Below are positions 23,792 to 37,238 of a DNA stretch of 64,000 bases, piece by piece (the first letter of the stretch is position 1; each line of letters begins with the position of its first letter). This DNA is from Phycomyces nitens (taxonomy: Eukaryota; Mucoromycota; Mucoromycetes; Mucorales; Phycomycetaceae). The translations under genes and the position numbers were made by a program. Below the pieces are notes generated by a model. It saw only the letters and a program-made list of their open reading frames with translations, made no database searches and was not told where the DNA came from. The stretch is taken from the NCBI GenBank assembly GCA_022702545.1, contig JAHRBC010000004.1, positions 5,858,001 through 5,922,000 of the forward strand. Direction: 5' to 3'.

Positions 23792-24831
23792 GAATCACTC
23801 CATTGTCTTGGTCTTCTTGGCTACTTGGTCGAGGTGACCTTATTCCAATGGGCTGCTCTTAAACGTCAAGAGTTTCTGAGCTCCCATTCACGGCGGTCAA
23901 GGCTGGTCATGATGCGCTCTGTTGGTCCCGATATCCGCCTCTCTTTATCACACCAACTGTCTGGAATCCTGGTGGACTCAAGAACATGGATGTGATTCGG
24001 TTGTACTGGTTTCCGTTGCCAGTGGGATAGGGTGGGCGACCGGTCAGTTTTTCGGCCGGTGAATCACTCCATGGTCTGCTGGGCTACTCGGTCGAGGTGA
24101 ACATATTCCGATGGCCTGCTCTTAAACGTCAAGAGTTTCTGAGCTCCCATTTACGGCGGTCAAGGCTGGTCATGATGCGCTCTGTTGGTCCCGATATCCG
24201 CCTCTCTTTATCACACCAACTGTCTGGAATCCTGGAGGACTCAAGAACATGGATGTGATTCGGTTGTACTGGTTTCCGTTGCCAGTGGGATAGGGTGGGC
24301 GACCGGTCGTTTTTCGGCCGGTGAATCACTCCATGGTCTGCTGGGCTACTCGATCGAGGTGAACATATTCCGATGGCCTGCTCTTAAACGTCAAGAGTTT
24401 CTGCGCTCCCATTTACGGCGGTCAAGGCTGGTCATGATGCGCTCTGTTGGTCCCGATATCCGCCTCTCTTTATCACACCAACTGTCTGGAATCCTGGTGG
24501 ACTCAAGAACATGGATGTGATTCGGTTGTACTGGTTACCGTTGCCAGTGGGATAGGGTGGGCGACCGGTCGTTTTTCGGCCGGTGAATCACTCCATGGTC
24601 TGCTGGGCTACTCGATCGAGGTGAACATATTCCGATGGCCTGCTCTAAAACGTCAAGAGTTTCTGAGCTCCCATTCACGGCGGTCAAGGCTGGGCATGAT
24701 GTGCTCTGTTGGTTCCGATATCCGCCTCTCTTTATCACACCAACTGCCTGGAATTCCGGTGAACTCAAGAATATGGACCCTGATTCGGTTTGTGCTGGTC
24801 TCCGTTGCCAGTGGGATAGGGTGGGCGACCG
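23792..24831 (+). repeat. tandem array of four ~262-bp monomers
   Basis: Units begin with GAATCACTCCAT at 23792, 24061, 24323 and 24585. Spacing is 269, 262 and 262 bp, and the last copy ends at about 24831. Copies 2 and 3 are nearly identical; the first and last are more diverged. A junction palindrome GACCGGTC...GGCCGGTG separates units. The period is not a multiple of three, so any frame shifts between copies; it is not a repetitive protein. Confidence 0.9.
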
Positions 24832-25415
24832 TATATCTGTGGACTTGTCATTATCTATTGCTTGTTTACATGTGTACATTGATGTATCATTGAAACCCGT
24901 GGTTTCTTGAAATTAGGATATGTTTTTCTGATTACTCTATTATTACTTTCATATATTCCTCATATTTTGCGACAGGCGATAACTACTTGACCTTTTTGAA
25001 TTGCCTGTATTCTGTAATCTTTAATTATCTTTACTCATGTAACTTTGTTTGGCTGTAACTGGTTTTATAACTAGTGTGATAGGATAAATGGGCTTTTTAT
25101 TATGAATTGATTGTTATGATATTCTATTTAACTTTGGTTTGCCGACTGGGATGCTCTGAATACTGACTTTGTTGTATTATTACAAAGAGTCGAGATATCT
25201 TAAAATGAAATGTTACTTTTATAAAAAGTTTATTTGAATAAATTTATAAAATATACTAACAGTCATCATTATATTTTGATAAGTTTGAAGCTGTACATTT
25301 TATATACGATTCATAACATAATTATTTTCTTGTAATCTGAGGGAATCTTATTTAAAGCCATGTAATTTTAAACACTGGAGAAGCTGTAAAATTCATGTAG
25401 ATTATTAATATGCAT
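24832..25415. other. AT-rich spacer between tandem array and LTR copy 2
   Basis: No gene seen. The sequence just before LTR copy 2 is not a polypurine tract. Confidence 0.55.
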
Positions 25416-25763
25416 TGTGGTGATCCAGCCTTATCAATGTATATTTTACATATACATAAGCTATAAGTACAGATTAGCTGAGAGCTAATAAGGTACGATA
25501 GACGAAGTATAGCAATGTATTAGAATAATAGTAACATGGATGTTAAGCTCAGAAGCTTACTTCATCTAATATCTTAATGTGGTGAAAGACCCCACGTACC
25601 AGGAGGTCCAAGATCTTGTGCAACAGCACATTGAAAGAGTATATAAAGAGCGGCACATTTTGTATCTTAATAAAGACAAGCTTATATACAGTCTCACAGT
25701 ACTCACTTACTGTCTATATCTCCATTACTATTTTTTATTGTTTTAATACCCTAAAACACAACA
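25416..25763 (+). mobile_element. LTR copy 2 of the same retrotransposon, 348 bp
   Basis: Same length, orientation and termini (TGTGGTGATCC...ACACAACA) as 21141-21488. TATATAAAG lies at about 25640 and AATAAA at 25669-25674. The flanks TGCAT and ATTTA do not match each other or those of copy 1. Confidence 0.85.
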
Positions 25764-27630
25764 ATTTATCTGCCCAGCCCCAGTGAGTTTTTTTTAGCCT
25801 TTCTCGTTGGTGGGGGAATGTTGTGAACCACCAATATGTGTCTTAATAAACACGGTGAAAAAAACCAATTAAAAAATAAATGAAAATGAATCAATAATAC
25901 TTTATTGATATTATTACTGCCTTGATACTTTTACGTGTCAAACACTTGAAAGATGTATTGTTCATCTTCATTCTACTCCGTCTAAACAGAATCTATGCAT
26001 CACCAACCCCTCATTACAATAATCTACTTGTACCATCTTCATCTCTCAACGTAATCTCCCATCTTCTCTTTATTTTTTCAGCATTCAAATACTTGCGCTA
26101 TCTACATTTCTCACGCCAATCTTCCGTCTTCTATTTACTTTTTTCAATACTCAACTACTTGCACAATTTACATCTCTCAACAATACATCCTCACATTCAC
26201 TCCATCTGTACTGTCAATCACTTTATTAATACCAATACCTTCTCATAAAACTCTTCATAATATTCAAATAATACACACTATGGAGAGTTCAAGGCCCAAA
26301 AACACCACCCATTCAAAGTACTTGTTGAACCTGCGATTAGAAACATTAGTATCAGCATTCGTTGTATTCCTTACGAACCCGACTCACTTTCTGAGAGTGC
26401 TACCACCTTGCTATGTTCAAGAAGCTATATCTGGCTTTGCTGTCATGGCATAATTACCATAGTTTTATGGCTCTATAGATTTATTTACAGTAACTAGTGT
26501 TTGATCCAGGACTTAATAGAAATTTGTCCATATTGCTTCTGAAGAATTAACATTTAGTTACTTACTACAGTACTTTTATATCTGAAACTTTATACCAATG
26601 TCCCATGTCCTTTACTATGCCGACAATTATCGTGGCGAATAGGAAAAAAATTAGTAAGACTCATTTTAAACAAAGTAAAGGAATACATATTTTATTGCAT
26701 TATGTTGGTCATAGAGGTCTTGATGATAATGAACGTTAAAAACTAAATACAACATTAAATATTATTATGTAACTGATTAAAACATCAATGAGAAAGGTGA
26801 TTAAGATTTATACAACTAACAAAGAGGATATTAAAGATTAGTTGAACTTTGTGAATAAAGTCGATCTCTACATCTAAAAGCTTAATGGGCGAAACCATAA
26901 AGATCACCTAAAGCAGCAATCAAAGTGATAGATTATATATATATAGTGGTTGTCTAGAATACATTTTGACGGCAATATGTATAATATTTCTATTGCCAAT
27001 AGTACATTGATTTATCTCAAGTATTCAAACCTCTTTAAATGTTGTTTTTATGTAATTTCTCAAAGTTCTGAGCATAATAAACATGAATCATGGTTCTTTT
27101 CCAAAATCTAATATGCCTTTTTTTACAAGACTATTCTGGCTAAAGAGTACAAGAAAACAGGTTTTCTAAAGTTTGATAGATACCATTCGAGTATATCTTG
27201 ACTATAAACATAAAAGTACAAACCCTATCAATAATCTTTCTAGAATACGTCGACTTTATTCAGGTAGATATAAATTAAACGGATACGTTGCAAATAGACT
27301 CGCCAAAAAAAATACAAGAGACCATTATTGAATGAAAAAAGGTAGACTATTGACAATTAGAGATATATATAAAGCTGACTAAAAGTCTCGTTGTTGTTGT
27401 TTTTTGGAAACTAAACCAATCTCTTCTAGCCGTAGTTGGCTATTGTAATAATAATAATAATAATAATAAAAAGGATATTCTGATTATCATAGGGTTCCTA
27501 GCCATAAATTTGCTAGATTTGTAAACTGAATAGTATCAGATTCCCAGATTATTCCGGCTTGTTACACAACAAAATAGGTATTAAAAAAAAGGAAGAATAT
27601 TAGCGCGAAAATTGACATCTCTATTCACTA
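25764..27630. other. AT-rich region without supported genes
   Basis: Short unrelated frames only (for example 25922-26248, low-complexity Leu/Ile/His). An (AAT)n microsatellite lies at about 27447-27469. I see nothing I can name. Confidence 0.5.
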
Positions 27631-29098
27631 ATGACCTATACACCCAACGACCCACCCTACCCTGCTTATCGTGCCACAGCAAAGGGCAGTTTTGCAGAAG
27701 ACAGCACAATCAGAAGATGGCCTATTATTATCGATAGCGCCATCACCGAGGTGAAGGACCACATGGACAAGATTGATTCCCATAGCCCAGAGCACATTGA
27801 AGGAAAGGAGATCCTTAAAGGAATCGAGACACTCAAGGCTGAAATTCTCCAGGACAAGCCTCTTCGGTAATAAATAGAGTGATGGGTAATGGATCAATCC
27901 ATAATTGACATTTCAGAGTAGTCTTATTCATGACGATGAGAGTGATGCCGAGTCTTGGAATGCCAACATAAGAAAACACTTTCCCTTTGCTACATGGTTT
28001 AGTGGTACTTGGCTGTTTAATGAATGCTACCTGTACCGTCGTCTGCGTGAATGCTTCTGCACAACCACCCACTGGAAGAACTTTGATCCTTTCGCTTGTC
28101 AAAAGATCTCAACCTTTAGATCCTCGTACTCATCTGTATTTGCCTTGGCAAAGAAAATGCCCGAGCTCATCAAACCCATGGATAAGGAGGAATGGCAATT
28201 TGTCTATCATGAATTAATTCAGGTCTGCCTATGGGGAAATGCTACCGATCTCAGTCTCTTGACCAACATGACCGAAGAAGATATCAAGCGTCTTCAGGCC
28301 ACCGAGAAGCATCGTTTGGAAGAACAGCGCAAGTTTATTGTGGTAGATCATATTGATAAACTCTGGGAGCAACTCGAGACCTTGGAAAATGGAAAGATTG
28401 AGTTTGTGTTGGATAATTCTGGTAAGGCCTACCTTTTGCACCTGTTTGTAAATGACTTATATTTTTTTCCATCGACATTGGCAGGCTTTGAGGTGTTTGT
28501 GGATCTGGTTTTGGCTGACTGGTTGATCCAAACCAAGAAGGCTTCCCAGGTGATCTTTAACTGCAAGACTATCCCTTGGTTTGTGTCTGATGTAATGCCC
28601 AAAGACATTCCCATTCTCTTTGAAAGCTGTCTGGACCCTACCTTTTTCCCTGTCGACCCCAAGCGCACTGCTGAGGATGTCGAGGCTCTGGAGAACATGG
28701 TGAGACGCTGGCAAAGATATGTCCAAGAAGGACAGCTGGTGATTCGATCCCATCCCTTCTGGTGCAGTGGTTTGTCGTACTGGTACCTCAAATCAGATGC
28801 TCTTGGGCTCTACAATGACATGAAGAATTCAGATCTGATCATCTTCAAGGGTGATTTGAACTACAGAAAACTTGTCTTTTGTTGTGATTGGCCAGTAACT
28901 ACGCCATTTGAGGAAGCTATTGGCAAGGATATGGCTGACTTTACGAGCATCGTCTCTCTGCGCACAAACAAGGCTGACCCTATTGTTGGTCTCGAGGAAG
29001 GACAGAGAGAAGAGATTGAAAAGACAGCAAGCTACAATGAGTGGCGTTGCAGTGGAAAATATGCTGTTGTAGAATACAGCAAGGGCAGCAGGAAGTAA
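27631..29098 (+). CDS. DUF89 / ARMT1-like damage-control phosphatase
   Basis: Three exons, 27631-27866, 27919-28421 and 28485-29098, give 450 residues. Family motifs are clear: GNATD (185-189), DNSGFE (244-249) and KGDLNYRKL (368-376), the metal- and phosphate-binding residues of the DUF89 fold. RTNKADP lies near the C-terminus. Human ARMT1 and yeast YMR027W/HRT2 are the closest class I recall. They are metal-dependent phosphatases acting on phospho-metabolites such as fructose-1-phosphate. Intron 2 (63 nt) is in frame without a stop, so a naive frame reads through. It must be removed to restore DNSG-FEVF. Intron 1 works in frame only with the AG two bases downstream of the first AG. Confidence 0.93.
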
Positions 29099-29273
29099 AT
29101 CTCACTTTAGACGTGTTTGTGGTACACAGATCCATAGTTTTTTTTTGACAATTTATAGTAGTTAATAATTATTTATTTGCTTGTTTAGTTATTTATAAGC
29201 CATTAAAGATTCTATAGAATCTATTAAACAAGGATCCTCTTTATTCCATATCCTTCCACCTCTTTGCCTTCTT

Positions 29274-32200
29274 TTACCAGAATGCACACCTAAAATACAG
29301 ATATTTTATAAGTATGCTCATCAAAGACCATTTTACTTTACCATCCAATGTAGCACTGGCACAAATTCTCTAGAGATGTTGCTTGCTGCATTAACTTTTC
29401 GACTTGTGTAGACACATCCAAAGTGACCCGTGGGTTAAAGTCACGGCCTGTCAGTTTGTTTGACACTCTGTCTACAACTGCCACGGCACGGGAATTTAAT
29501 CCTTCTGGACCCTGAGCATTTTCTACAACACCATTATGTTATATCACTAGATCATACATTTATCGCAGTAGAATTTATATATATATATATACCATTTGCT
29601 ACTGCTTCGACTTCGATTCGGTTCAGACGTCGACTGACAGAGAAATTACGATGGGCTTCTTCGGGCATGTCCTCATGGTTGATGCGATCAATACCACGTA
29701 CACGCTCATCTAATGCCCAATTGTGATCAGTACCGCTTTTGTCTCTTATAAAACATATAGACTCCAATTTACCTCTGTTTTGTTGTGGGCTGGCTGGTGT
29801 GTTATTCAGCAATCTCCAATTGATAAGGGGGTCATGCACAAAGGCCTCCAATACAGCCATCAGACTCTCCTTGTTGTCTCTCAAGACACGCATAACATGC
29901 TCACAAGTAGTTCTAAAGTTACCCTCAATACCACTGACTTCCATAGCCTTGACGAGCATTCGTGTAAGACGGAATGGAATCTTTTCAGGGAACTTTTCAC
30001 GATGCATTGCCACCTTTTTATATACAAAAAAAGAAGAAGAAACGATATTAGCTCTAGGTCTCTCTGTCTAGTCTTGATCCTTTACTTGCCTCGAAACAAT
30101 CACCAAAATCAATATGAACGACCTTGCCCGTCACACGATGAAGCATTAGGTTGGAAGGATGGCGATCACCGAGACCAAGGATGTATCCAACCATAGACAT
30201 CACAGCAAGCGATCGAGTATAGTTTGTACGTCTATCAAGCCATACTTCAGAGTTGCGACTCTTGAGCCATAGCACACGGTATAGATCCTGGCCAGTTGTC
30301 TTTTCAAACGCATATTGGAAAACTTCCACTTTTTGAATGACGGTCAAGTTGTCATAATCAGGAGCCATCTATTTTATACAGTACAATCAATACAGTTGTT
30401 TCCACATTTGACTATTAGTTCTTATTACCTGGAGCATCAGACGATGTTCAATGTTCAACAGGATCTTTCGGCTATCACGATAGTCGCGAATAAGGGTATG
30501 TAGAGTATCAGTATCTGGCACCCAGCCGATCAAACCAGAGTTGGGCGAAAGGGGGATAGCAGGGTATCTTTCAATGTTGAGATGACGCTTAAAGGTCTCA
30601 GCATCGTTTTTGAGGAGGGTGTTGACCAAACCAAAGAGTTGCATGACACGTTCGTCCTGACGCAGATCTTCGTGGCCCTTGAGCAAGTACATATAGTCCT
30701 TTCCATCGCTGCCTTCTATGGTCAGCTTTCTTGGCCGTTGTTTTGAGGCAATAACGGTCAAGCTAGGATTGAACTTGGCGATGCGCACAATTGGCTCACC
30801 ACTACGGTAATAACCAGGTACACACAGCTCCAAGTTCCGGGCTTCCAACAAGCGAGGAGAGATATATTGAAGCTCAAGACTAGTCAATTGTGGCAATTGG
30901 CGGGATATACGTCTAAAGACCTGGTAATAGAGCTCCCAAGCCTGGTTGAGGTTATTGAGATCGCGAGTCTCTTGGTATTGACGACACCAATCTTGAGCAT
31001 CTTGAAGATCGCGGCCGAATGCCTGTACAAATGATTCTTCGCGCATGGTCTCGGGACCACGGTCAAGCATCTGGTGAAGAGGCTCGAGAGTGGCAAACAT
31101 GGCTTCGACATTGCGATCACCAAAGTACAGACGAGAGGCTTCTTCTAATCCTTCGTGCCACATTTCGTGCCACAAGATGGCAACACGAATTAGCTCTTGA
31201 CTGACCATCAATGCCTATTTATAAATATTTTTCAAGATAATAATAATAGTTAGTCGACTGGCATTTGGTATCAAACGCAATATATATAGATGAGAAAAGT
31301 GTACCTGATCAACAAGGGTAGCACTATGAGCACGCATGCGTTCCATGATTGCAAATGTCGCCTTTTTACGAGGTGCACTTTGGGACTTTGATGCTACGGT
31401 GAGAGAGTAGACGAGTGCCTGTGGGTGCTGGCGACCAATCTCAATCAGTAGCTGATGAATAAGTCCACGTACGGTGGCATTTGGCGCATGGACACGAGCA
31501 ATAAGCTGAGGAATGACTTGAAGCCAGACATCAATGCTGATTGTACAAAATCCTTCGTTGATGGCTGCACTGACTTCAGGATGGTAGCCATACTTGAACC
31601 ATAGTGTAAGCAAGCGCAAAGTATCCTGAAGCGAGCTTTCTTTAGAAAGTGCAATTGAACGGAAGAAGCCTTGTACGGCAGGTACGATGTGATGGCTAAA
31701 GATTCGAGCAGGGATCTGGTCTGGGTGAACGCGCTCATGGTAGTCAATGATGTCAAAGTTGGCAAGTGCCCATGCGTGCCATGCCTTGTACCAGTTCAGG
31801 TCAAAGCGAGTGGCCAACAAGAAGGATCGTAGGATGTCAGGGATTGTCTCATCTGTAAGTTCGTATGAGATTCCACGTTGCCATTCTCCCTGGCGCAAAT
31901 AGCAGCGACTGAGAAGACGTGTGTATTCGGCAACATCGTCAGTGATTCTGGCAGAGTCAATAGGCATACTGACGGCCATTTCATCTGGATTGAGGCCCAA
32001 GTCTTGAGTCTTTTGGGCTGTGAATTCGCGCAGGATATTCAAAGCACGTGTACGAAGTGCAAGACTCTCTTCGCCTGTAGACTGGCTTGCAGAATCCCAC
32101 ATATGCTTGAGACGAGCATACACAATCTTTGGATGGGGGTCAGTACCGGTTGGCTCGCCCTCAATTTCCATTAGACTGCGAAGAGTCTTGTCAGATAGCG

Positions 32201-35200
32201 AGAACCGGCCGTTCTTGCGACAAAGATTGGCGAACTTGATCCACATCTCCATGTCATCCTGAGGAGAGATTACCATGGCACGAACACGCAGAATTCTCTG
32301 CCATACTTCTACATTGCGTTCACAACCATCAAGACGCTTCATCCATGTATGTCGGATCGCATTCTGGCGCTCAGTATCATTAGACGATTGCTTGTAAATA
32401 ATCATTTCCTCCAATTCAGCCAACATCTGGACCCGAACAACTGTTGCATAGGCACGATTGTAGCTTTCGCCCAGCAATGCGGTCAATTCAGTGTCAAGCA
32501 GATCGCGGGTCTTGTTGATAAACTCTTCGGCCTCGCTATAGCAGTTGCGATGCATGGCCAGGATAGCACGGAAAAATGTTCGATCAGGACTCTCGAGCTT
32601 CAAGAGAGCAATGTACTCTTCCATCTGTTCCCATTGACCAAGACCCCATGCGGCAGCAGCAGCAAAAGGTGCCATGCTCTTGCGGTTCTCAAGAGGAGCG
32701 TGGATCCATTTGTCTTGAGCCAGACTAGAGAGTTGATCCCACTCACCCAGAGCGTGCAAACAGCGCATGCGACCCAGGGTAATCTCCATAGAAGTTGGGT
32801 TCTCGATCTGTTGCTTTTCGTATGCATCCAACGCATCTTGATAACGGTGCAGCTTCTCATACCAGGACACCTTGCTTTCAAGCTTGAGAGAGTCCTGGGC
32901 AAATGTCAGGATACCCATTGCAGCATCAGGTTGCTGGAGAAGGTTGTTGATGGACATTAGCATCTCGACAGCATCAAAGGGCTGGTGGTCCTGGTGGAAT
33001 TCAGTTTCCTTATAATGTAGAGCCTTGGCATATGCATGACACTTTTGTGCATACATGGCCAGAGTGCGAATATCAATAGGAAGTACACGGTGGTCGTGCT
33101 CCATAAACTCAGCCAAATGAAGCAAGATTTGAATGATCTCAGGAGGAGTGTTGGGTGCTTTCAATGCTACCTCGAGGGAGTGAACCAGCTCATCTCTGTA
33201 CTGATCATACAGTTCGTTCCAGCAGGACACAAATGCTGCATTGAATAGCTCTCTAGCCAAGGGTGTATAGGCACTTGCCAAGAATACACAGGCACGGAGG
33301 GCATGGGATGGAGACTGCTTGAGTAGCTCTACACTGAGACGACGGATCCACTCCATCCAATCTTCCTTTGTAGATCGCTGTGATGCCTCCCATGCCTTCT
33401 TGAGATGCTGTTGGTTAACCGGCTGTTTCTTGGCCGCACTAAGGTCTGCAGAGGGAGTCTCGTCTCCTCTGTTCTCGCGATCATCAAGGGTCTTGCCGAG
33501 TTCTTGAGGTAAGTTCTCGCCCTTGAGTAACTTACCGACAAGAAGCTCGTAGCTGGGATGTGTGATGCGATGGCGAGTGAGGACCTTGTTGATGACAGGA
33601 ATAAACTTTGTGTAGTCGGTTCCAAGCTGGAACACAAGCGCACAAAGCAGGTCCATGGCAGTTGGCCGTGCTTCTAATGGAAGAACAGGCAAGACACGGG
33701 CCAGAGGATGAATGATGCGCGAGGCATAATCAAATATAATGACCTTTTTGCACAGGGCAGTGATGGTCGTAATGGCCTGTCGACGCACCGAAACAGGTGC
33801 ATCTGGTTTCTCAAAGAACTTGACAACAGCAGGAATGACAAGGTGCATATACTCTTCAATATTTGATCCAAACACGACAAAGGCGTGGAGGACCTTTATT
33901 GTCGGCAGACGACGTTCGGTTGTGTCATTGTCAAATATCTGGAGCATGTGTGGTAAGAGACGAGGCAGATAGACCTTGAGTTCGCCATCAAGGGCCTTTG
34001 CAATTGCCTCTATGAGGGATATGATGGTGATTTGGAGGGAAGAGAGAGGAGTCCAATAGTCGTCCACAAGGTCAAATATCTCCTTGAGGTAGTTGCGAAT
34101 GTGCTGCTTGACAATCAAGACGAGATCGCCCAAACGGCGGAAATAGTATTCCAGTAGACTGGTGGTGCAGGAGCGAATGAGGGAAAGGAAGCCAGGAATG
34201 ACGAGGGGGAGGAACTGGACTACCTTGAGACCAAGGGTTTTGAATATGTACATGATGGCATCAATAACAGTGTAATGGTGATTGCTGAGCGATGGGTCTC
34301 TGAGGATCTTCATGAGGGAGTGCATGACAACTTGAGGGTAATAGTCCTCTGAAGATGGACCTACACCCATCATCAATAGTGTCACATCGTTACTGGCCAA
34401 CTTAGCATCGGCCATGGCTTCACTTGAGCTGCCGATAGCATTCATCTATGATGGGACAGGGAAGTTGGCAAATTGTGGACCATAATTTTATAAATACCTT
34501 GTGGCGGTAGGGATCAAGAGCACCGAGAATGCCCATGAGTTTGACAGTTTCTCGTCTGATACTGGCACTTTGCTCGGTTTTGAGGATGCCAATAAGTATA
34601 TTAAGGAGAGCTGGATATTTGGTATATGGCTCGATAACAAATCCAGTGTTGCTGGCCAATTGACCGAGTGTCTTGAGAGCGGCATCGCGCTTCGAACTCG
34701 AGCTTTGGTCCTGCAAAGTCTCCATAATCAGCGGCATAAGCTCGTCAAGATACGGCACCATGTCCTTGCCACTCACAGCAGCCAATTCACCCAGGGCACC
34801 CAATACTGCCGACACCACACCGGGAGAAGGGTCGCGGGCCTTTGGCAAGAGAACCTTGAGGACGGGCTCAATATAAGGTTTTGTCAGACGCTGGGCCGCA
34901 CGCACCAGCAAGGATACCAGACGAGCCGATTCTTCCTTTTGACGACTGACTACCGAGTATTCGAGTTCGGTCAGGAGCTGAATAAGAGTCTTTCGAAGGG
35001 AGGGCATCACATAGGCTGGGTTGTAGGTTGTGAGGCGGCCAATGACCGTAATGGTTATTTCGCGAATGGCAAACACCTCGTCGTTGAGGGCAATAAAGAG
35101 GGATCTGACATTGTCTGCCTGTGCGAGATGCCTGTCAAAACGAACGTCGAGAGAAGACAGGACGGTTTCTCGGATGACTGGATCAGGGTCTGCGATGCCG

Positions 35201-37238
35201 ACCGTAAGCAGCTTCTCGAGCACCTTGCCGACCACCTTCATTGCATAAGCACTGGTCTGGTTGCAGATTGGGTCTCTTATAAAGAGCTGACAGCATGTTA
35301 CTGCTGCAGCCTTTCTGATTTCTGGAAGATCGTCGTCGAGATAATTGACAATGCAGTCATGGACAAACTCGTTGAGGACATGGTTGGAAAAGTCGAATGA
35401 GCCTAAGGTCTTTAGGGCTAGTACGATGATGTCGTTGTCTTTTGGGTCCGTCACACTGCCTTCACGCAACGGACGGTCGACGGCCTGGATGATATTGCGG
35501 TTGAATGGAGCACCAGGTTGCTTATAGGGCTGCCCGCTAAGCGTAATTGAGATAACGTTCAAAAGGCGGGCTATTTATTTTTAGGAGGAGAATGATGGTC
35601 AGAAAGATTATAAAAATAGTTGAATCCCAGAGAGAGATGAGAGAGAGTTGGTGGTGGTGGTGATACCTTGTATGACGGTGGCAAGAGGATTAATGCGATC
35701 TGCGATGTTGGAGAGCGCAGAAACAAGCGGCTCAGACAGACCACAATTGAACATCAAGTCCAGCATGTCGTAGATATACTTTGTCAGCGCTTGTCCCACT
35801 GCAGTCGCCAGCATGCTTATACAGGTAAATGTCGCTGTTTCCACCTCTTTCCGCTGGCGTCTATCATGCCGACACCCATTCATTCAGCCTTCATTGGCTC
35901 AATTGATATTTACGCTTACCCTTTGACCGACAAGGTCTCCTTGACTCCAGTCAACACTGCATTAAGGTAAGGCCCCATGTTGCTCTTGACTTGTAGGGAA
36001 ACCTGGCCAATTGTAATGAATGCTACAAACAGCCAAACAAATCAGTATGTCCAAAGCGATTATTCGTGATTCAGAGGCCCATTACCATCGCGCTTGTCCC
36101 TGTCCTTGCGAAGGTGGAAGAGCAAATGGTTCATGGATTTGTCAAGATAGAGCTCGGCAAATGTGGCAGGATCATAGCTGGCAAGTGTAGGAATGATGGC
36201 CACAACTGTCTTGCGGATCAATGCATTGTTAAGATCCTTTAGCTTGAGCGTAATCTCGCACACCTCCTTGTACATATCCGTCATAAACTATATAATGTAT
36301 CGATCAGTACACTTGTTTACCCCCTCCAAATTGGCGTACCATGCCAGCATGCAACAATAACTCTCGCATGGCCAATAAGCTTCCATGGGTTGCCTCTGCA
36401 CTGTTCATCCGTAATCCTCTCTGGGCCTCTTCCCAAATACGGGCATACCATGTCTTTCTCATCGGTGTCTCGCGCTGTTGGACAATATCCAGACATTGGC
36501 TAAGACAGTCTGCAGCATGTTCTCGAATAAGTTGGCGGGAATCTCGTAGGGCGACCCAGATGAGGTCAAGAATGCGTGGAACATAGGCGTAGATGAGGGT
36601 CGGTGCATTGACGGCCAACTCACGCAAGACCAATACGGCTGCCAGACGACTGCGGTCGCCCTGAAGCCATTCCAGAGCATGTTCGACTTGGGTATCGACT
36701 AGATCTGCAGTGAGTGTTGATGAGCTTACTGCTAATCGACCGAGAACTCGTGCGGCGGGTGTCATGACTAGTGGATCATTGTAGGGCAGCATGTTGCGCA
36801 GGTAATTGTGAAACCGACTGACATTTCCCTCAGGTTCAAGGTCGATTAGGCGATCTAGAATGACAGTTTAGACAAGATGGATCTGGACAGGCTGCCTTAC
36901 CGATTGCCATGATTGCACCGAGTTTTTCGTTGTTGTCACTTCCATGGGAGAGTTCTGAGATGCGCTTATTGATATCGTTTGTGAATTTGACGAGGCTTTC
37001 GTCGGATAATTCGCGGGATGCCATTGCAGCCTAAGACAATTGTAAGGGAATTGAAAAAGGGAGGTGTGGAAAACTCTTACAGTCTCGCGTAGCTCTTCGG
37101 CTGCCTTTTGGCGACGGTCTTCATGTCTAAGACAAGGTTGAGTTTGAGGGTTTTGGTGAGATGAACATACTTTGATTTTAGTTCGCTGAATATCTTTGTC
37201 AGGTTCTCTTGGGTGTTGAGCATGACAACGAGTGTCAT
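29274..37238 (-). CDS. TOR1: TOR serine/threonine kinase (target of rapamycin)
   Basis: Fourteen exons, in transcript order: 37238-37171, 37126-37081, 37030-36901, 36854-36340, 36287-36086, 36022-35920, 35860-35667, 35570-34498, 34445-31305, 31214-30429, 30368-30090, 30013-29593, 29522-29342 and 29289-29274. The product is 2384 residues, full length for the family. HEAT repeats and the FAT domain fill the first 1800 residues. The FRB domain begins near 1829 ([20 protein letters not shown]), with the rapamycin-contact Ser1851 kept. The kinase domain has [11 protein letters not shown] (Asp2154) and HIDFGD (Asp2173). The FATC tail ends CYIGWCAFW. TOR is the catalytic core of TORC1/TORC2, controlling growth by nutrients. 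The intron at 30089-30014 uses a GC donor (GAG|GCAAGT). The last coding exon is only 16 nt. Confidence 0.97.

Noticed and set aside
23717..24893. Overlapping frames across the tandem array as a repetitive protein
   Set aside because: The 262-bp period is not a multiple of three, so the frame changes in each monomer.
26281..26450. Short frames at 26.3 kb
   Set aside because: Two competing frames, neither with a recognisable motif or splice continuity.
29743..29772. Possible 30-nt intron in TOR exon 12 (GT...AG)
   Set aside because: Too short for a normal intron, and the sequence is in frame without a stop (encodes [10 protein letters not shown]), so I treat it as exon.
34501..35400. 299-residue plus-strand open frame
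   Set aside because: It lies antisense to a large HEAT-repeat exon of TOR and has no family resemblance.
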